Shown in pieces: positions 1 to 8,324 of a DNA stretch of 34,857 nucleotides (position 1 is the first letter of the stretch; each line of letters opens with the position of its first letter). This stretch comes from an uncultured Rhodospirillales bacterium (GTDB lineage: Bacteria; Pseudomonadota; Alphaproteobacteria; CAAGCB01; CAG-977). The notes under the pieces are model-generated. The model ran no database searches and was not told the origin of the DNA. It saw only the letters and a list, made by a program, of their open reading frames with translations. The DNA is taken from NCBI GenBank assembly GCA_902777205.1, contig CACYSU010000020.1, positions 1-34,857 on the forward strand. Direction: 5' to 3'. Position numbers and translations under genes: made by a program.

Positions 1-2
1 TG

Positions 3-365
3 CCGGAAAGCGAATTGCGCGCGACGATCGACGCACTGCTGAACGACGGCATCGACCCCGCCGTTTTGCTGTATATGGCGGTGGAGGACGACCACCTGCC
101 CGCCGTCAAATATCTGCGCGAATTGGGCGCCGATCCCGCGTTAATTGTCACGGACGGCAAAAATCCGGTGTCGCTGGCGATTGATTTGGACAAATGGGAA
201 ATCGTCGAATATTTCCTGAGCAAGGATTTCAACCGTTCCATGATTTTCGCGGGGATTGAAGCGCTCAGCCCGCTGATGATCGACTATCTGGAAAGCAAGT
301 ACGTCAAAGTGCCGCACGAATTGAAAAACGGCGACGATCTGGATTGGGTGAACCAGATCAACTAA
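3..365 (+). CDS. Ankyrin-repeat protein, C-terminal fragment (5' end outside window)
   Basis: The reading frame is open to the left edge, so this is only the last 120 or so residues of a longer protein. The visible part reads like ankyrin helices: segments such as LLYMAVEDDHLPAVKYLREL and VSLAIDLDKWEIVEYFLSK have the A-x-x-x-x-x-x-V-x-x-L spacing of the repeat's two helices, and GADPALIVTDGKNP looks like the connecting loop. Ankyrin repeats bind proteins; the partner cannot be inferred. The stop codon TAA at 363-365 overlaps the stop of the convergent gene on the other strand by 4 bases. The upstream domain content is unknown. Confidence 0.6.
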   Translation, partial: PESELRATIDALLNDGIDPAVLLYMAVEDDHLPAVKYLRELGADPALIVTDGKNPVSLAIDLDKWEIVEYFLSKDFNRSMIFAGIEALSPLMIDYLESKYVKVPHELKNGDDLDWVNQIN

Positions 366-1873
366 TCCTGCAAAACATCGTCGATGAAATCATCCCACCG
401 CTGCGCCCAGCGGTTCATCATCTCTTCGCGTTCGGGTTCCGTGACGGCGCTGTATTTGATGGAATTGACGCAGAATTTTTTCAATTCGGCCAACGACATA
501 TCCCAATACACGGCCGCGATGAAAAAATCGTACGACAACCCGTTGTTGCCGAACAGCAACGGATCGTCCGACCCGATGACGACGGGAATGCCGCGGCGGA
601 CGTATTCAATGGCGGGGTGGTCGCGCCAATCTTTGACATATCCCAGCGAATGGTTGCTGACCGGCGCGATTTCCAGCGGGATCCGCTCTTCGGCGAATTT
701 GTTTGCCAATTCCGGAAAGCGGTACAGGTTCGTTCCGTGTCCGACGCGGTTCGATTTCAACAGATAGGCGTCAACGACGTTATAGGAATTCTGACGGCTG
801 CTTTCCCCCGCGTGCAGGTACAGGTCGCGCAGGTATCCCTGATTATACAAAACCTCGAAATCCGCCGTCATCCGCGAAAACTGCCACGCGGCGTCCTCTT
901 GTCCCGCCATATCCGTGCCGACGATCAGATCGACGGGATTTTCCGGATCGAAATCGTCTTTGATCCGTTTTTTCAGATCCAGCATATTGTAGTATTCCGT
1001 CAGGATCATATTGCCGCGCGAATGTCTTTTTTTCGACATGGTGTAAATGATTTTCAAGGAAAAATCGGGATGTTTCCTTTTAAATGCCAGATAAGCGTCT
1101 TTCAGCGCCTGTTCCTGCGTCACGTTCTGATAGCGTTTGTTGCCGAACGGACGGAACCGCATCCGCAATTCCAGATGATCAATATTGTCGTCAACGGCGT
1201 CCTGAAACGCGGCCGTTAAGAAAGCTTTGTAGATTTCCGGTTCGGAATTGATGAACGGCACCACTCTGGCATGGGCGGAACGCAGACGCCCCCACGCCTT
1301 TTCACCGCCGCGATGAATTTGCAGCAGTTTCAGCAGCTCTTTTTTGGGCAGGTCTTTTTTCGCCGCCTGATGAAACGGGACGAAACCGTCGGGAACGTGC
1401 TTCGGGTTGAAAACTGCCAGCTTTCCCAGCTCTTTCCCCTGCTCTCTTTCGTTTTTGTCTTTCCCTTTCGGCAGATAGACGTACAGGTTTTTCGTCCGCG
1501 CGGCCAAATCGTACAGCTTTTCGACCGGCGCGGCCATCGGCGCGTGCAAATGCAGGTTCGCGCCTTTGGGCATTTTGCGGATCAACGCGAACAGGGGCGA
1601 TTTTTCAATTTCGGGTTTCAGCTGTAAAAAAGGCGTCGTCCCGTCCGGATGTTTGTCGCGGAAATCGCTGATGTATTTCTGCACGATGTCGTTGACGCGT
1701 CCTTCGCGGCTGGTCAGATACTCGCCCGCATTTTTGTTTTCCGCCAACAACAGCTGGCGTTTCACCGTCCTGAAATGCTCGAACGGAACCGTTCTTTCCG
1801 CTTCCTTTTTACAAGAAACCGTGAATGTCAGGGTGACGATCAAAAGGAGGGAAAGAATTTTTTTCATAAACAC
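362..1873 (-). CDS. Adenosine deaminase-like lipoprotein (ADA/ADGF family)
   Basis: 503 residues from GTG 1873, or 501 from ATG 1867. The N-terminus is a signal peptide ending in TVSC, with Cys21 as a likely but non-ideal lipobox cysteine. The metal-dependent deaminase signature is complete: HLH at 108-110, HAGE at 354-357, H379 in RVGHG and SDDP at 435-438. This arrangement, with a long insertion-rich N-terminal part, matches the secreted ADGF/CECR1-like branch rather than the short cytosolic enzyme. The expected reaction is deamination of adenosine or a similar aminopurine nucleoside in the periplasm, feeding purine salvage. It starts 11-17 bases after the sufT stop and ends the minus-strand SUF gene string, so it may be co-transcribed. 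The substrate is inferred from the family. Confidence 0.85.
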   Translation of the reverse strand: MFMKKILSLLLIVTLTFTVSCKKEAERTVPFEHFRTVKRQLLLAENKNAGEYLTSREGRVNDIVQKYISDFRDKHPDGTTPFLQLKPEIEKSPLFALIRKMPKGANLHLHAPMAAPVEKLYDLAARTKNLYVYLPKGKDKNEREQGKELGKLAVFNPKHVPDGFVPFHQAAKKDLPKKELLKLLQIHRGGEKAWGRLRSAHARVVPFINSEPEIYKAFLTAAFQDAVDDNIDHLELRMRFRPFGNKRYQNVTQEQALKDAYLAFKRKHPDFSLKIIYTMSKKRHSRGNMILTEYYNMLDLKKRIKDDFDPENPVDLIVGTDMAGQEDAAWQFSRMTADFEVLYNQGYLRDLYLHAGESSRQNSYNVVDAYLLKSNRVGHGTNLYRFPELANKFAEERIPLEIAPVSNHSLGYVKDWRDHPAIEYVRRGIPVVIGSDDPLLFGNNGLSYDFFIAAVYWDMSLAELKKFCVNSIKYSAVTEPEREEMMNRWAQRWDDFIDDVLQD

Positions 1874-1884
1874 CGTGCCGGTTG

Positions 1885-2532
1885 TTAAAACATATTCAAT
1901 GCCAGTTTAGCGTCATCCGTCATTTTGTCAATCGTCCACGCCGGTTCCCACACCAGCGTGACGGTGACTTTGCCGACCCCGTCCACCTTTGAAACGGCTT
2001 CGGCGGCCTGTTTCGGCATCAATCCCGCGACGGGACAGGACGGCGCGGTCACGGTCATGTCGATTTCGACATCGCCGTTTTTCAGCCGATCCAGTCGGTA
2101 GATCAGCCCCAAATCGTACACGTTCAGCATCAATTCGGGGTCTTCGACCGTTTTGATCGCCGCGACGATGTCGTCCATTTTGGCCTGTGCGGCGTCGGGC
2201 GGCAGCTCCGTTCCCTCCACCACGACGTATTCGTCGCCGAAATTGACCGCCGGAGCGTCGGGCATATTTCCGCCCCACAGCAGCTGTTCAAAATCGCTGA
2301 AATCCTCTTCGGACAGCGGGGAAGCGTTTTCGTCGCCGCCGGTTTTCGCGGGCGCGTCGGCCGGAACGGATTCCGCGGCGGGTTCGGCGTTTTCCGTCGC
2401 AGGCGCGACGGGCGCGGGCAGAGGAATTTCAATCGTTCCCGTGAAATTTTCCAGCTTTTTCAATTCCTCCTGCACCAAAGCGGGCAGATTGGAAACCGCT
2501 TCGTTTTGTTTTGAAACCTTTTCATCGTCCAT
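1885..2532 (-). CDS. sufT: SufT-like Fe-S assembly protein (MIP18/DUF59 family) with N-terminal extension
   Basis: 215 residues from ATG 2532. An ATG two codons upstream (2538) lies only 2 bases from the AAAGGA ribosome site, whereas 2532 has 8 bases of spacing, so the downstream start is preferred. The C-terminal 100 residues are a MIP18/DUF59 domain: EDPELMLNVYDLGLIY, then TAPSCPVAGLMP with the conserved cysteine, then TLVWEPAW. Such proteins help mature Fe-S proteins. The N-terminal half is a Pro/Ala/Glu-rich, probably disordered linker not found in short SufT proteins. It lies 25 bases after sufS in the SUF operon, which supports the role. A longer open frame upstream to 2769 overlaps sufS and has no support. 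Confidence 0.85.
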   Translation of the reverse strand: MDDEKVSKQNEAVSNLPALVQEELKKLENFTGTIEIPLPAPVAPATENAEPAAESVPADAPAKTGGDENASPLSEEDFSDFEQLLWGGNMPDAPAVNFGDEYVVVEGTELPPDAAQAKMDDIVAAIKTVEDPELMLNVYDLGLIYRLDRLKNGDVEIDMTVTAPSCPVAGLMPKQAAEAVSKVDGVGKVTVTLVWEPAWTIDKMTDDAKLALNMF

Positions 2533-2557
2533 GGTCATTTTCCTTTCGCAATGAAAA

Positions 2558-3778
2558 TCAACCGAAAAACCGTTTGGCCTTGGCGACCGCCGCGACGAAT
2601 TTTTCAACGTCATCCGCCGTGTTGTAAACGCCCAAAGACGCGCGGACGGAAACGGAAACGCCGAACCGTTTGTGCAAAGGCTGGGCGCAATGATGCCCCG
2701 TGCGGACGGCGACCGCCTCTTGATCCAGCACCATGGCGATGTCCTGCGGGTGGGCGAAATCGGTGACAAAGCTGACGACGGCGGCTTTGTTTTTCGATGT
2801 GCCGATCACACGCACGCCGTCGATCGCGGCGATTTGATCCTGCATCATTTTACCCAAAGCGCGTTCGTGCGCGTCAATGGCGTCCATGCCGATCCGTTCG
2901 ACGTAATCGACCGCCAATCCCAACCCGACCGCCTGCATGATCGCGGGGGTGCCGGCTTCAAACCGCGCGGGCGGTTCCGCCCAAGTGCTGCCCGAAAACG
3001 ACACGGTTTTGATCATGTCGCCGCCGCCCTCGAACGGGGGCATGGTTTCCAAAACGGGCAGACGGCCGTACAAAACGCCGATCCCCGTCGGACCGTACAG
3101 CTTGTGACCGGAAAAGGCGTAAAAATCGCATCCGATGTCCCGCACGTCAACGGGCAGATGCGTCGCCCCCTGACACCCGTCGATCAAAACGACAGCACCC
3201 GCCTTGTGCGCCGCCGCCGTGATCTCTTTTACAGGGAAGACCGTTCCCAAAACGTTGGAAACGTGCGCGACGGAAACCAGCTTCGTTTTTTCGTTCAACA
3301 GTTTTAAGTACGCGCCGAAATCGAAATCGCCGTTGTCGTCAACGGGCGCGACGTTGATTTTAAACCCGACGCGGCTTTGCAAAATCTGCCACGGCACGAT
3401 GTTGGAATGATGTTCCGCCTGCGACAGGATGATTTCGTCGCCCGCCCGCAAATTCGCCGCGCCCCAAGCATATGCGGCCAGATTGATCGAATCCGTCGCC
3501 CCGCGCGTGAACACGATTTCCTTGTCCGACGCGGCGTTGATGAAGTGTTGAACCTTTTTGCGGGCGTTTTCAAAATTGACCGTCGCCTTTTCGGACAATT
3601 CGTACACGCCGCGGTGAACGTTCGCGTATTCGTTCAAATACAGGCGTTTCATTTCGTCAATGACGCACAGCGGTTTTTGCGCCGACGCCGCGCTGTCCAA
3701 AAACACCAGCGGTTTGCCGTGAACACTCAGCGACAGGGCGGGAAAATCGGCGCGTATTTTTTCAACGTCAAAGCTCAT
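2558..3778 (-). CDS. sufS: Cysteine desulfurase SufS
   Basis: 406 residues, full length for group II cysteine desulfurases. The enzyme uses PLP to take sulfur from L-cysteine, leaving a persulfide for Fe-S cluster building on SufBCD. Visible landmarks are the PLP pocket AEHHSN (121-126), the Schiff-base lysine K226 in FSGHKLYGPTG and the catalytic C364 in RTGHHCAQPL. The start codon overlaps the sufD stop as ATGA, which implies translational coupling. No sufE or sufU partner is visible in the window, so the sulfur relay protein must be elsewhere or absent. Confidence 0.95.
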   Translation of the reverse strand: MSFDVEKIRADFPALSLSVHGKPLVFLDSAASAQKPLCVIDEMKRLYLNEYANVHRGVYELSEKATVNFENARKKVQHFINAASDKEIVFTRGATDSINLAAYAWGAANLRAGDEIILSQAEHHSNIVPWQILQSRVGFKINVAPVDDNGDFDFGAYLKLLNEKTKLVSVAHVSNVLGTVFPVKEITAAAHKAGAVVLIDGCQGATHLPVDVRDIGCDFYAFSGHKLYGPTGIGVLYGRLPVLETMPPFEGGGDMIKTVSFSGSTWAEPPARFEAGTPAIMQAVGLGLAVDYVERIGMDAIDAHERALGKMMQDQIAAIDGVRVIGTSKNKAAVVSFVTDFAHPQDIAMVLDQEAVAVRTGHHCAQPLHKRFGVSVSVRASLGVYNTADDVEKFVAAVAKAKRFFG

Positions 3779-4494
3779 TTCTTCAATCCCTCGTCCGCCA
3801 GACGTTCAAATTCCGCGCGGACGGATTCATCCTCGATCCCGTCCAGCACTTCGTTCAAAAACGCCGTCGTCAGCAGCGCGCGCGCGTCGGTTTCGTCAAT
3901 GCCGCGGGTGCGCATATAGTACAGCTGATCCTGATTTAACGTGCCGATCGCCGACCCGTGGGCGCATTTCACGTCGTCGGCGTAGATTTCCAGCCGCGGC
4001 ACGGCTTCAACCGTCGCATCGCGGGACAACAACAAAGCGCGGTGTTGCTGCGCGCCGTCGATTTCCTTTTTATCATACGGGATCAGGATGCCGCCTTGAA
4101 ACGCGGCGTGACCGCGCCCGCCGACCGCGCCTTTGACCAGCTGGGCGGAAACGGTTTTGTCCGCGTTGTGCCGGACATCCGACGCGATCACCGATTTTTC
4201 GTCGCCGGACAGGATATAGACGACATCGCTGCGGCAATTCGCCCCCTCGCCCGCCAAATCGAACGACATCGACAAATCGCCGTTTCCCAGATGCAGCGTG
4301 ACCAGTTCGTAGGCGGCGTTTTCCCCGATCCTGACCGTCAAAGCGTTGTCCGCGCCCCCGTGCAGGCGGTAATGTTTGACGCGCGCCCCCGCCTTGACGT
4401 CGATTTCCAACCTGTCCGCCAATTCCCGTTCGATGAAAACGGCGTTTTCGTTTTCCGCGACCGTCAGGCGTTCCCGTTTAACCAGCGTTTCCAT
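3775..4494 (-). CDS. sufD: SufD, shortened scaffold subunit of SufBCD
   Basis: 239 residues, whereas characterised SufD proteins are about 420. The C-terminal part that pairs with SufB and contacts SufC is present: the beta-helix-like body, then CAHGSAIGTLNQDQLYYMRT and RALLTTAFLNEVLDGI, the conserved end of the SufB/SufD family. The usual N-terminal helical domain is missing. The frame starts at ATG 4494, one base after the sufC stop, with a GAGG site inside sufC, so the shortness is a gene property and not a misplaced start. The protein should form the SufB-SufC2-SufD scaffold on which clusters are assembled. Confidence 0.85.
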   Translation of the reverse strand: METLVKRERLTVAENENAVFIERELADRLEIDVKAGARVKHYRLHGGADNALTVRIGENAAYELVTLHLGNGDLSMSFDLAGEGANCRSDVVYILSGDEKSVIASDVRHNADKTVSAQLVKGAVGGRGHAAFQGGILIPYDKKEIDGAQQHRALLLSRDATVEAVPRLEIYADDVKCAHGSAIGTLNQDQLYYMRTRGIDETDARALLTTAFLNEVLDGIEDESVRAEFERLADEGLKK

Positions 4495-4495
4495 T

Positions 4496-5260
4496 TTACG
4501 CGACCGCCTCTTTCACAAAGCCGGCAAAACCGTTCTTATCCACTTCATCCAACAATTCGACGCCGCCGTCGGCGACGACGCGCCCGTTCGCCAGAACGTG
4601 AACCTTGTCCGGCATGATCTGTTCGCGGATGAATTTGATGTTGTGCGAAATGACCAAGAACGACCGTTCCGGCGACCGCATGATTTTGACGCCGTTGCCC
4701 GCGACCTTGACCGCGTCAACGTCCATGCCGGAATCCATTTCGTCCAAAATGCAGAAATCCGGTTCCAGCATCGCCATTTGGAACGTTTCCAGCCGTTTCT
4801 TTTCCCCGCCGGAAAACCCGACGTTGACGGGACGTTTCAGCATTTCGTCCGACACGTTCAGCGCCTGCGCCCTGACCTTGATCCGCTTCATAAACCCGAC
4901 GGCGTCCAGCTCTTTTTCCCCCGCGGCCTTGCGTCGGGCGTTCAGCGCGTATTTCATAAACGTCGCCATGGACACGCCGGGGATTTCGACCGGACTTTGA
5001 AAAGCCAGAAAAACGCCCAGACGCGCGCGTTCCTCGACATTCAGTTTCAGCAGGTCTTCGCCCTTGAACGTCACGGATCCGCCGGTGACTTCGTAATGCG
5101 GATTGCCGCACAGCACGTTTGAAAGCGTGCTTTTCCCCGACCCGTTCGGCCCCATGATGACGTGAACTTCGCCCGCGTCGATCGACAGCGACAGACCGTT
5201 CAAAATGGTTTTGTCACCGGCTTTGGCGCGCAGATCGTTGATTTCCAGCCAAGCTGTCAT
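4496..5260 (-). CDS. sufC: Fe-S assembly ATPase SufC
   Basis: 254 residues, normal for SufC, a soluble ABC-type ATPase that drives conformational change of the SufBCD scaffold. Walker A is GPNGSGKST (37-45), the ABC signature SGGEKK is at 150-155, Walker B is FCILDEMDSG (169-178) and the H-loop is VISHN near 205. LAFQSPVEIPGV is the Q-loop region typical of SufC. An AAGGAG ribosome site lies just upstream of ATG 5260, in the 16-base gap after sufB. Confidence 0.96.
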   Translation of the reverse strand: MTAWLEINDLRAKAGDKTILNGLSLSIDAGEVHVIMGPNGSGKSTLSNVLCGNPHYEVTGGSVTFKGEDLLKLNVEERARLGVFLAFQSPVEIPGVSMATFMKYALNARRKAAGEKELDAVGFMKRIKVRAQALNVSDEMLKRPVNVGFSGGEKKRLETFQMAMLEPDFCILDEMDSGMDVDAVKVAGNGVKIMRSPERSFLVISHNIKFIREQIMPDKVHVLANGRVVADGGVELLDEVDKNGFAGFVKEAVA

Positions 5261-5276
5261 AATCGTATTCTCCTTT

Positions 5277-6710
5277 TTAACCGACGCTGCCTTCCAACGT
5301 CACGGCGACCAGACGCGTCGCTTCGACGGCGAATTCCATCGGCAGTTTTTGCATGACGTCCTTGCAGAACCCGTTGACGATCAAAGACACGGATTCTTCG
5401 GCGTTCAATCCCCGCTGACGACAGTAGAACAGCTGTTCGTCGCTGATTTTCGACGTTGTCGCTTCGTGTTCGACGGACGCCGTCGGATTGGAACTGAGCA
5501 TACAGGGCAGCGTGTGCGCCCCGCATTGCGACCCGATCAGCAAGCTGTCGCATTGTGAAAAATTGCGGGCGTTTTCGGCGTTTTTGCCCATTTTGACCAA
5601 CCCGCGATAGGTGTTTTGCGATTTTCCGGCGGAAATCCCCTTTGACACGATGGTCGAAGACGTGTTTTTCCCCAGATGGATCATCTTCGTTCCCGTGTCC
5701 GCCTGCTGATAATTGTTCGTGATCGCGACGGAATAAAACTCGCCGACCGAATTGTCGCCCATTAAAACGCAGGACGGATATTTCCACGTCACCGCGGACC
5801 CCGTTTCGACCTGCGTCCACGACAGCTTTGAATTCACGCCGCGGCACAGTCCGCGTTTCGTCACAAAGTTGTAAATGCCGCCCTTGCCGTCCTTGTCCCC
5901 CGGATACCAGTTCTGAACGGTCGAGTATTTGACCTCGGCGTCGTTCATGACGATGATTTCAACGATCGCCGCGTGCAGCTGGTTTTCGTCGCGCTGCGGG
6001 GCGGTGCATCCCTCCAGATAGCTGACATAGGAATTGTCGTCGGCGATGATCATCGTGCGCTCGAACTGTCCCGATTTTTTCGCGTTGATGCGGAAATAGG
6101 TGGACAGTTCCATCGGGCAGCGCACTCCTTTGGGAATATAGACGAACGTCCCGTCCGTGAACACCGCGGAATTCAGGCAGGCGAAAAAGTTGTCCGTATA
6201 TGGCACGACCGACCCCAGATACTTTTTCACCAGATCGGGGTGGTTTTGCACGGCTTCGGAAATCGACGAAAAGATGATGCCCTGCTTGGCCAGCCGGTCG
6301 CGGAACGTCGTCGCGACGGAAACGCTGTCGAACACGGCGTCAACGGCGACGCCGGCCAGCACTTCGCGTTCGTGCAAAGGCACGCCCAGCTTTTCATAGG
6401 TTTTCATCAGCTCCGGATCTATTTCCGTTTTCTTGTCCGTTTTCGGCGCGGCGTAATAATAAATGTCCTGATAGTCGATCGGCGGATATTCGACCTTCGC
6501 CCACCGCGGTTCCGTCATGGTCAGCCAGTGGCGGTAGGCTTTCAACCGGAAATCCAGCAGCCATTCGGGTTCGTTTTTCTTGGCCGAAATATAGCGGATG
6601 ATGTCTTCGTTCAGCCCTTTCGGCGCCGTTTCCGCGTCGATGTCCGTTTCAAACCCGTAATGGTACGTGTCCGAAACGGCTTCCAAAGCCGAAACCTTGT
6701 CCTGCGTCAT
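5277..6710 (-). CDS. sufB: Fe-S assembly scaffold SufB
   Basis: 477 residues from ATG 6710, chosen because GGAGGAA sits 5 bases upstream; the open frame runs 19 codons further to 6767 without a comparable site. Sequence blocks typical of SufB are present: [35 protein letters not shown] and [20 protein letters not shown] near the C-terminus. SufB is the core subunit on which the nascent [Fe-S] cluster forms, acting with SufC and SufD in the cytosol. It is the first gene of the minus-strand SUF operon. No IscR, RirA or other regulator gene lies beside it, and I could not identify a convincing iron-response operator in the upstream 130 bases. Confidence 0.96.
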   Translation of the reverse strand: MTQDKVSALEAVSDTYHYGFETDIDAETAPKGLNEDIIRYISAKKNEPEWLLDFRLKAYRHWLTMTEPRWAKVEYPPIDYQDIYYYAAPKTDKKTEIDPELMKTYEKLGVPLHEREVLAGVAVDAVFDSVSVATTFRDRLAKQGIIFSSISEAVQNHPDLVKKYLGSVVPYTDNFFACLNSAVFTDGTFVYIPKGVRCPMELSTYFRINAKKSGQFERTMIIADDNSYVSYLEGCTAPQRDENQLHAAIVEIIVMNDAEVKYSTVQNWYPGDKDGKGGIYNFVTKRGLCRGVNSKLSWTQVETGSAVTWKYPSCVLMGDNSVGEFYSVAITNNYQQADTGTKMIHLGKNTSSTIVSKGISAGKSQNTYRGLVKMGKNAENARNFSQCDSLLIGSQCGAHTLPCMLSSNPTASVEHEATTSKISDEQLFYCRQRGLNAEESVSLIVNGFCKDVMQKLPMEFAVEATRLVAVTLEGSVG

Positions 6711-6852
6711 TCCCGTTCCTCCGATCAAGGGGGTAAAATAACCTGATTCGCGCGGATCGTACAACACTTTTCCGCGCCTAGTGTTATATAGTCCATGTCT
6801 TTAAAAAAAGCACCTTTTTTTTCCGAACCGGACGATTGGTGTCACAAAAATG

Positions 6853-6864
6853 AAACGATCGTTT
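6853..6864. promoter_or_regulatory. Perfect 12-bp palindrome between divergent sufB and PAS/GGDEF genes
   Basis: AAACGATCGTTT is a perfect palindrome in the 230-base divergent intergenic region. It lies upstream of a weak plus-strand promoter candidate (TTGCGT at 6873-6878, TAAAAT at 6897-6902). It could be an operator for either transcript, but one 12-base palindrome in an AT-richer spacer is weak evidence. Confidence 0.25.
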
Positions 6865-6941
6865 GAAAAATGTTGCGTACGTCACTTAAAAAATGATAAA
6901 ATTCAACAACATAAAATATCCAAGCGTTTATGGGGTGGAAA

Positions 6942-8018
6942 ATGCAAACAGAATCGTTTTTACCGGCGTCCGTCGCCGTGGTTTTGTGTGTTGTTTTGGC
7001 GGCCGGATTGGTTTTCGCCGTGTGCCGCGTGTTCAATTTGCGCGCGAAACGGGCGGCGTTGAAAGAAAAGGTCGTCGAGCTGCAAAACGCGCTGATTCTG
7101 TGCCAGAAAGAGCTGGAGGATATGAAAAAGGAAAAGCATCGCCAGATGGATCCCTACTCCTCCAAAAACACGAAAAGCCTGTTTGTCTGTCTGGACAAGG
7201 ACGGCGTCATCCGCTCCATCAACGATTACGCCTGCGAACTGTTCGGATACGACCGTGAAGAGCTGGTCGGCAAAAACATCATCGGTTCCATTGTTCCGGC
7301 CAAGGATTCGCACGGGCAGACTTTGACGAATCTGGTCGAACGCATCAAAAACAACCCGCGCCTGTATCTGGACAACGAAAACGAAAGCGTTTGCAAAGAC
7401 GGGCGGAAATGCTGGATTTCATGGACGAACCGGATCGTGTACGCCCCCGACGGTTCGCTGCAGGAAATCCGTTCCGTCGGTTTCGACATCACGCCGCGCA
7501 AACAAATGGAAGAGGAATTGCGCCAAATGACCGTCATCGACCCCGTGACGGGTGTTTTGAACCGCCGCCAGTTCTTGGAGGACGGGGCGAAGGAAATGAA
7601 GCGCGCGCGCCGTTACAAACGCGATTTGTCCGTTTTGCTGATGACGATCGACCGGTTTGAATCGCTGAACACGGAACACGGCCCCGCTTTCGGCGACGAA
7701 GCGATTCGCGTCGCCGTGACGGCGTGCCAGAATTCGATCCGCGATTCGGATTATCTGGGGCGGCTGGCCGACATCGAATTCGCCATTTTGCTGCCGGAAA
7801 CCCCGCTGGAGGGGGCGAAGATCGTCGCCGAACGCATCCGCGGCGAAGTCATGCATTCCGATTTGATGGTCGAAAACGTCAAAATCGCCGTCACGACCAG
7901 CATCAGCATCGCCGCGCGCACGGACGCCGACGAAACGATCGACTCCGTTTTGCTGCGCGCGTTCAACTCCCTGCGCACCAGCAAGGCGCGCCAAAACAAC
8001 ATCGCCGTCGCCGAATGA
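6942..8018 (+). CDS. Membrane PAS protein with degenerate GGDEF domain
   Basis: 358 residues from ATG 6942, which has GGGGTGG just upstream; an in-frame ATG at 6930 overlaps that site and is less likely. Order: one N-terminal membrane helix (8-28), a short coiled coil (35-68), a PAS domain (about 76-188, with YACELFGYDREELVGKN and the FDITPRKQ end), then a GGDEF-fold domain (195-350). The diguanylate cyclase signature is lost: the position of GGDEF reads ADIEF (276-280), and the first metal aspartate is T235 in LLMTIDRFE. The fold markers DPVTGVLNRR and FGDEAIR remain. It is therefore probably a non-catalytic sensor or effector and not a c-di-GMP synthase. The PAS ligand is unknown. It forms a single-gene unit ending at a strong terminator. 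Confidence 0.85.
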   Translation: MQTESFLPASVAVVLCVVLAAGLVFAVCRVFNLRAKRAALKEKVVELQNALILCQKELEDMKKEKHRQMDPYSSKNTKSLFVCLDKDGVIRSINDYACELFGYDREELVGKNIIGSIVPAKDSHGQTLTNLVERIKNNPRLYLDNENESVCKDGRKCWISWTNRIVYAPDGSLQEIRSVGFDITPRKQMEEELRQMTVIDPVTGVLNRRQFLEDGAKEMKRARRYKRDLSVLLMTIDRFESLNTEHGPAFGDEAIRVAVTACQNSIRDSDYLGRLADIEFAILLPETPLEGAKIVAERIRGEVMHSDLMVENVKIAVTTSISIAARTDADETIDSVLLRAFNSLRTSKARQNNIAVAE

Positions 8019-8043
8019 CGCGATTTTCACCCGAACATCAAAG

Positions 8044-8068
8044 CCGGACGCCATGTCCGGTTTTTTTT
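8044..8068 (+). terminator. Rho-independent terminator after the PAS/GGDEF gene
   Basis: CCGGAC (8044-8049), a 5-base loop and GTCCGG (8055-8060) are followed by eight T residues. It lies 26 bases past the stop codon. Confidence 0.85.
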
Positions 8069-8324
8069 GTGCATATTTACGGATTTCAAAGAAAACATAA
8101 AAGCCGTTCTTCATACTTTACAGTATGAACGAACGTTGCTTGATTGCCTATGTATTCAGTATATCCCCCTTTGGTAAACAAACCTTTAACCGCCAAACGG
8201 GCTTCAGCCGCCGTGTTTTTTGTCCACCGCATCCCCGCGCGCCACTGAAAACAATATTTTATTCTGGACAAAAAGACAAAACAGGCCTAAACTGCCCGTA
8301 AACATTCGGAAAGGACGGTTTTTC
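8069..8324. repeat. Gene-free segment with two inverted repeats upstream of the HNH-like gene
   Basis: No convincing gene is seen here. Two inverted repeats stand out. The first is TTCATACT/AGTATGAA (8110-8117 and 8122-8129), extended by GTTC (8106-8109) and GAAC (8131-8134) with one bulged base, a 12-bp stem with a TTAC loop. The second is TTTTTGTCCA (8217-8226) and TGGACAAAAA (8265-8274), a perfect 10-bp pair 38 bases apart. A 61-codon minus-strand frame (8086-8271) crosses the segment; it has no recognisable domain and no clear ribosome site. The segment could be an operator region or a genomic repeat. Confidence 0.4.

Noticed and set aside
344-1219. Long plus-strand open frame opposite the deaminase gene
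   Set aside because: It lies wholly antisense to a gene with complete catalytic motifs and has no domain of its own. High-GC genes often produce such shadow frames; the same holds for the long antisense frames over serS (16822-18087), nagZ, argS and the CorC-type gene.
6783-6790. Minus-strand -10-like TATATAAC upstream of sufB
   Set aside because: No usable -35 box at 16-18 bases, so it is not reported as a promoter although it lies in the right place.
8086-8271. 61-codon minus-strand open frame between the PAS/GGDEF and HNH-like genes
   Set aside because: No ribosome site, no known motif, and it spans both inverted repeats. It may be part of a repeat, so it is described with the segment but not called as a gene.
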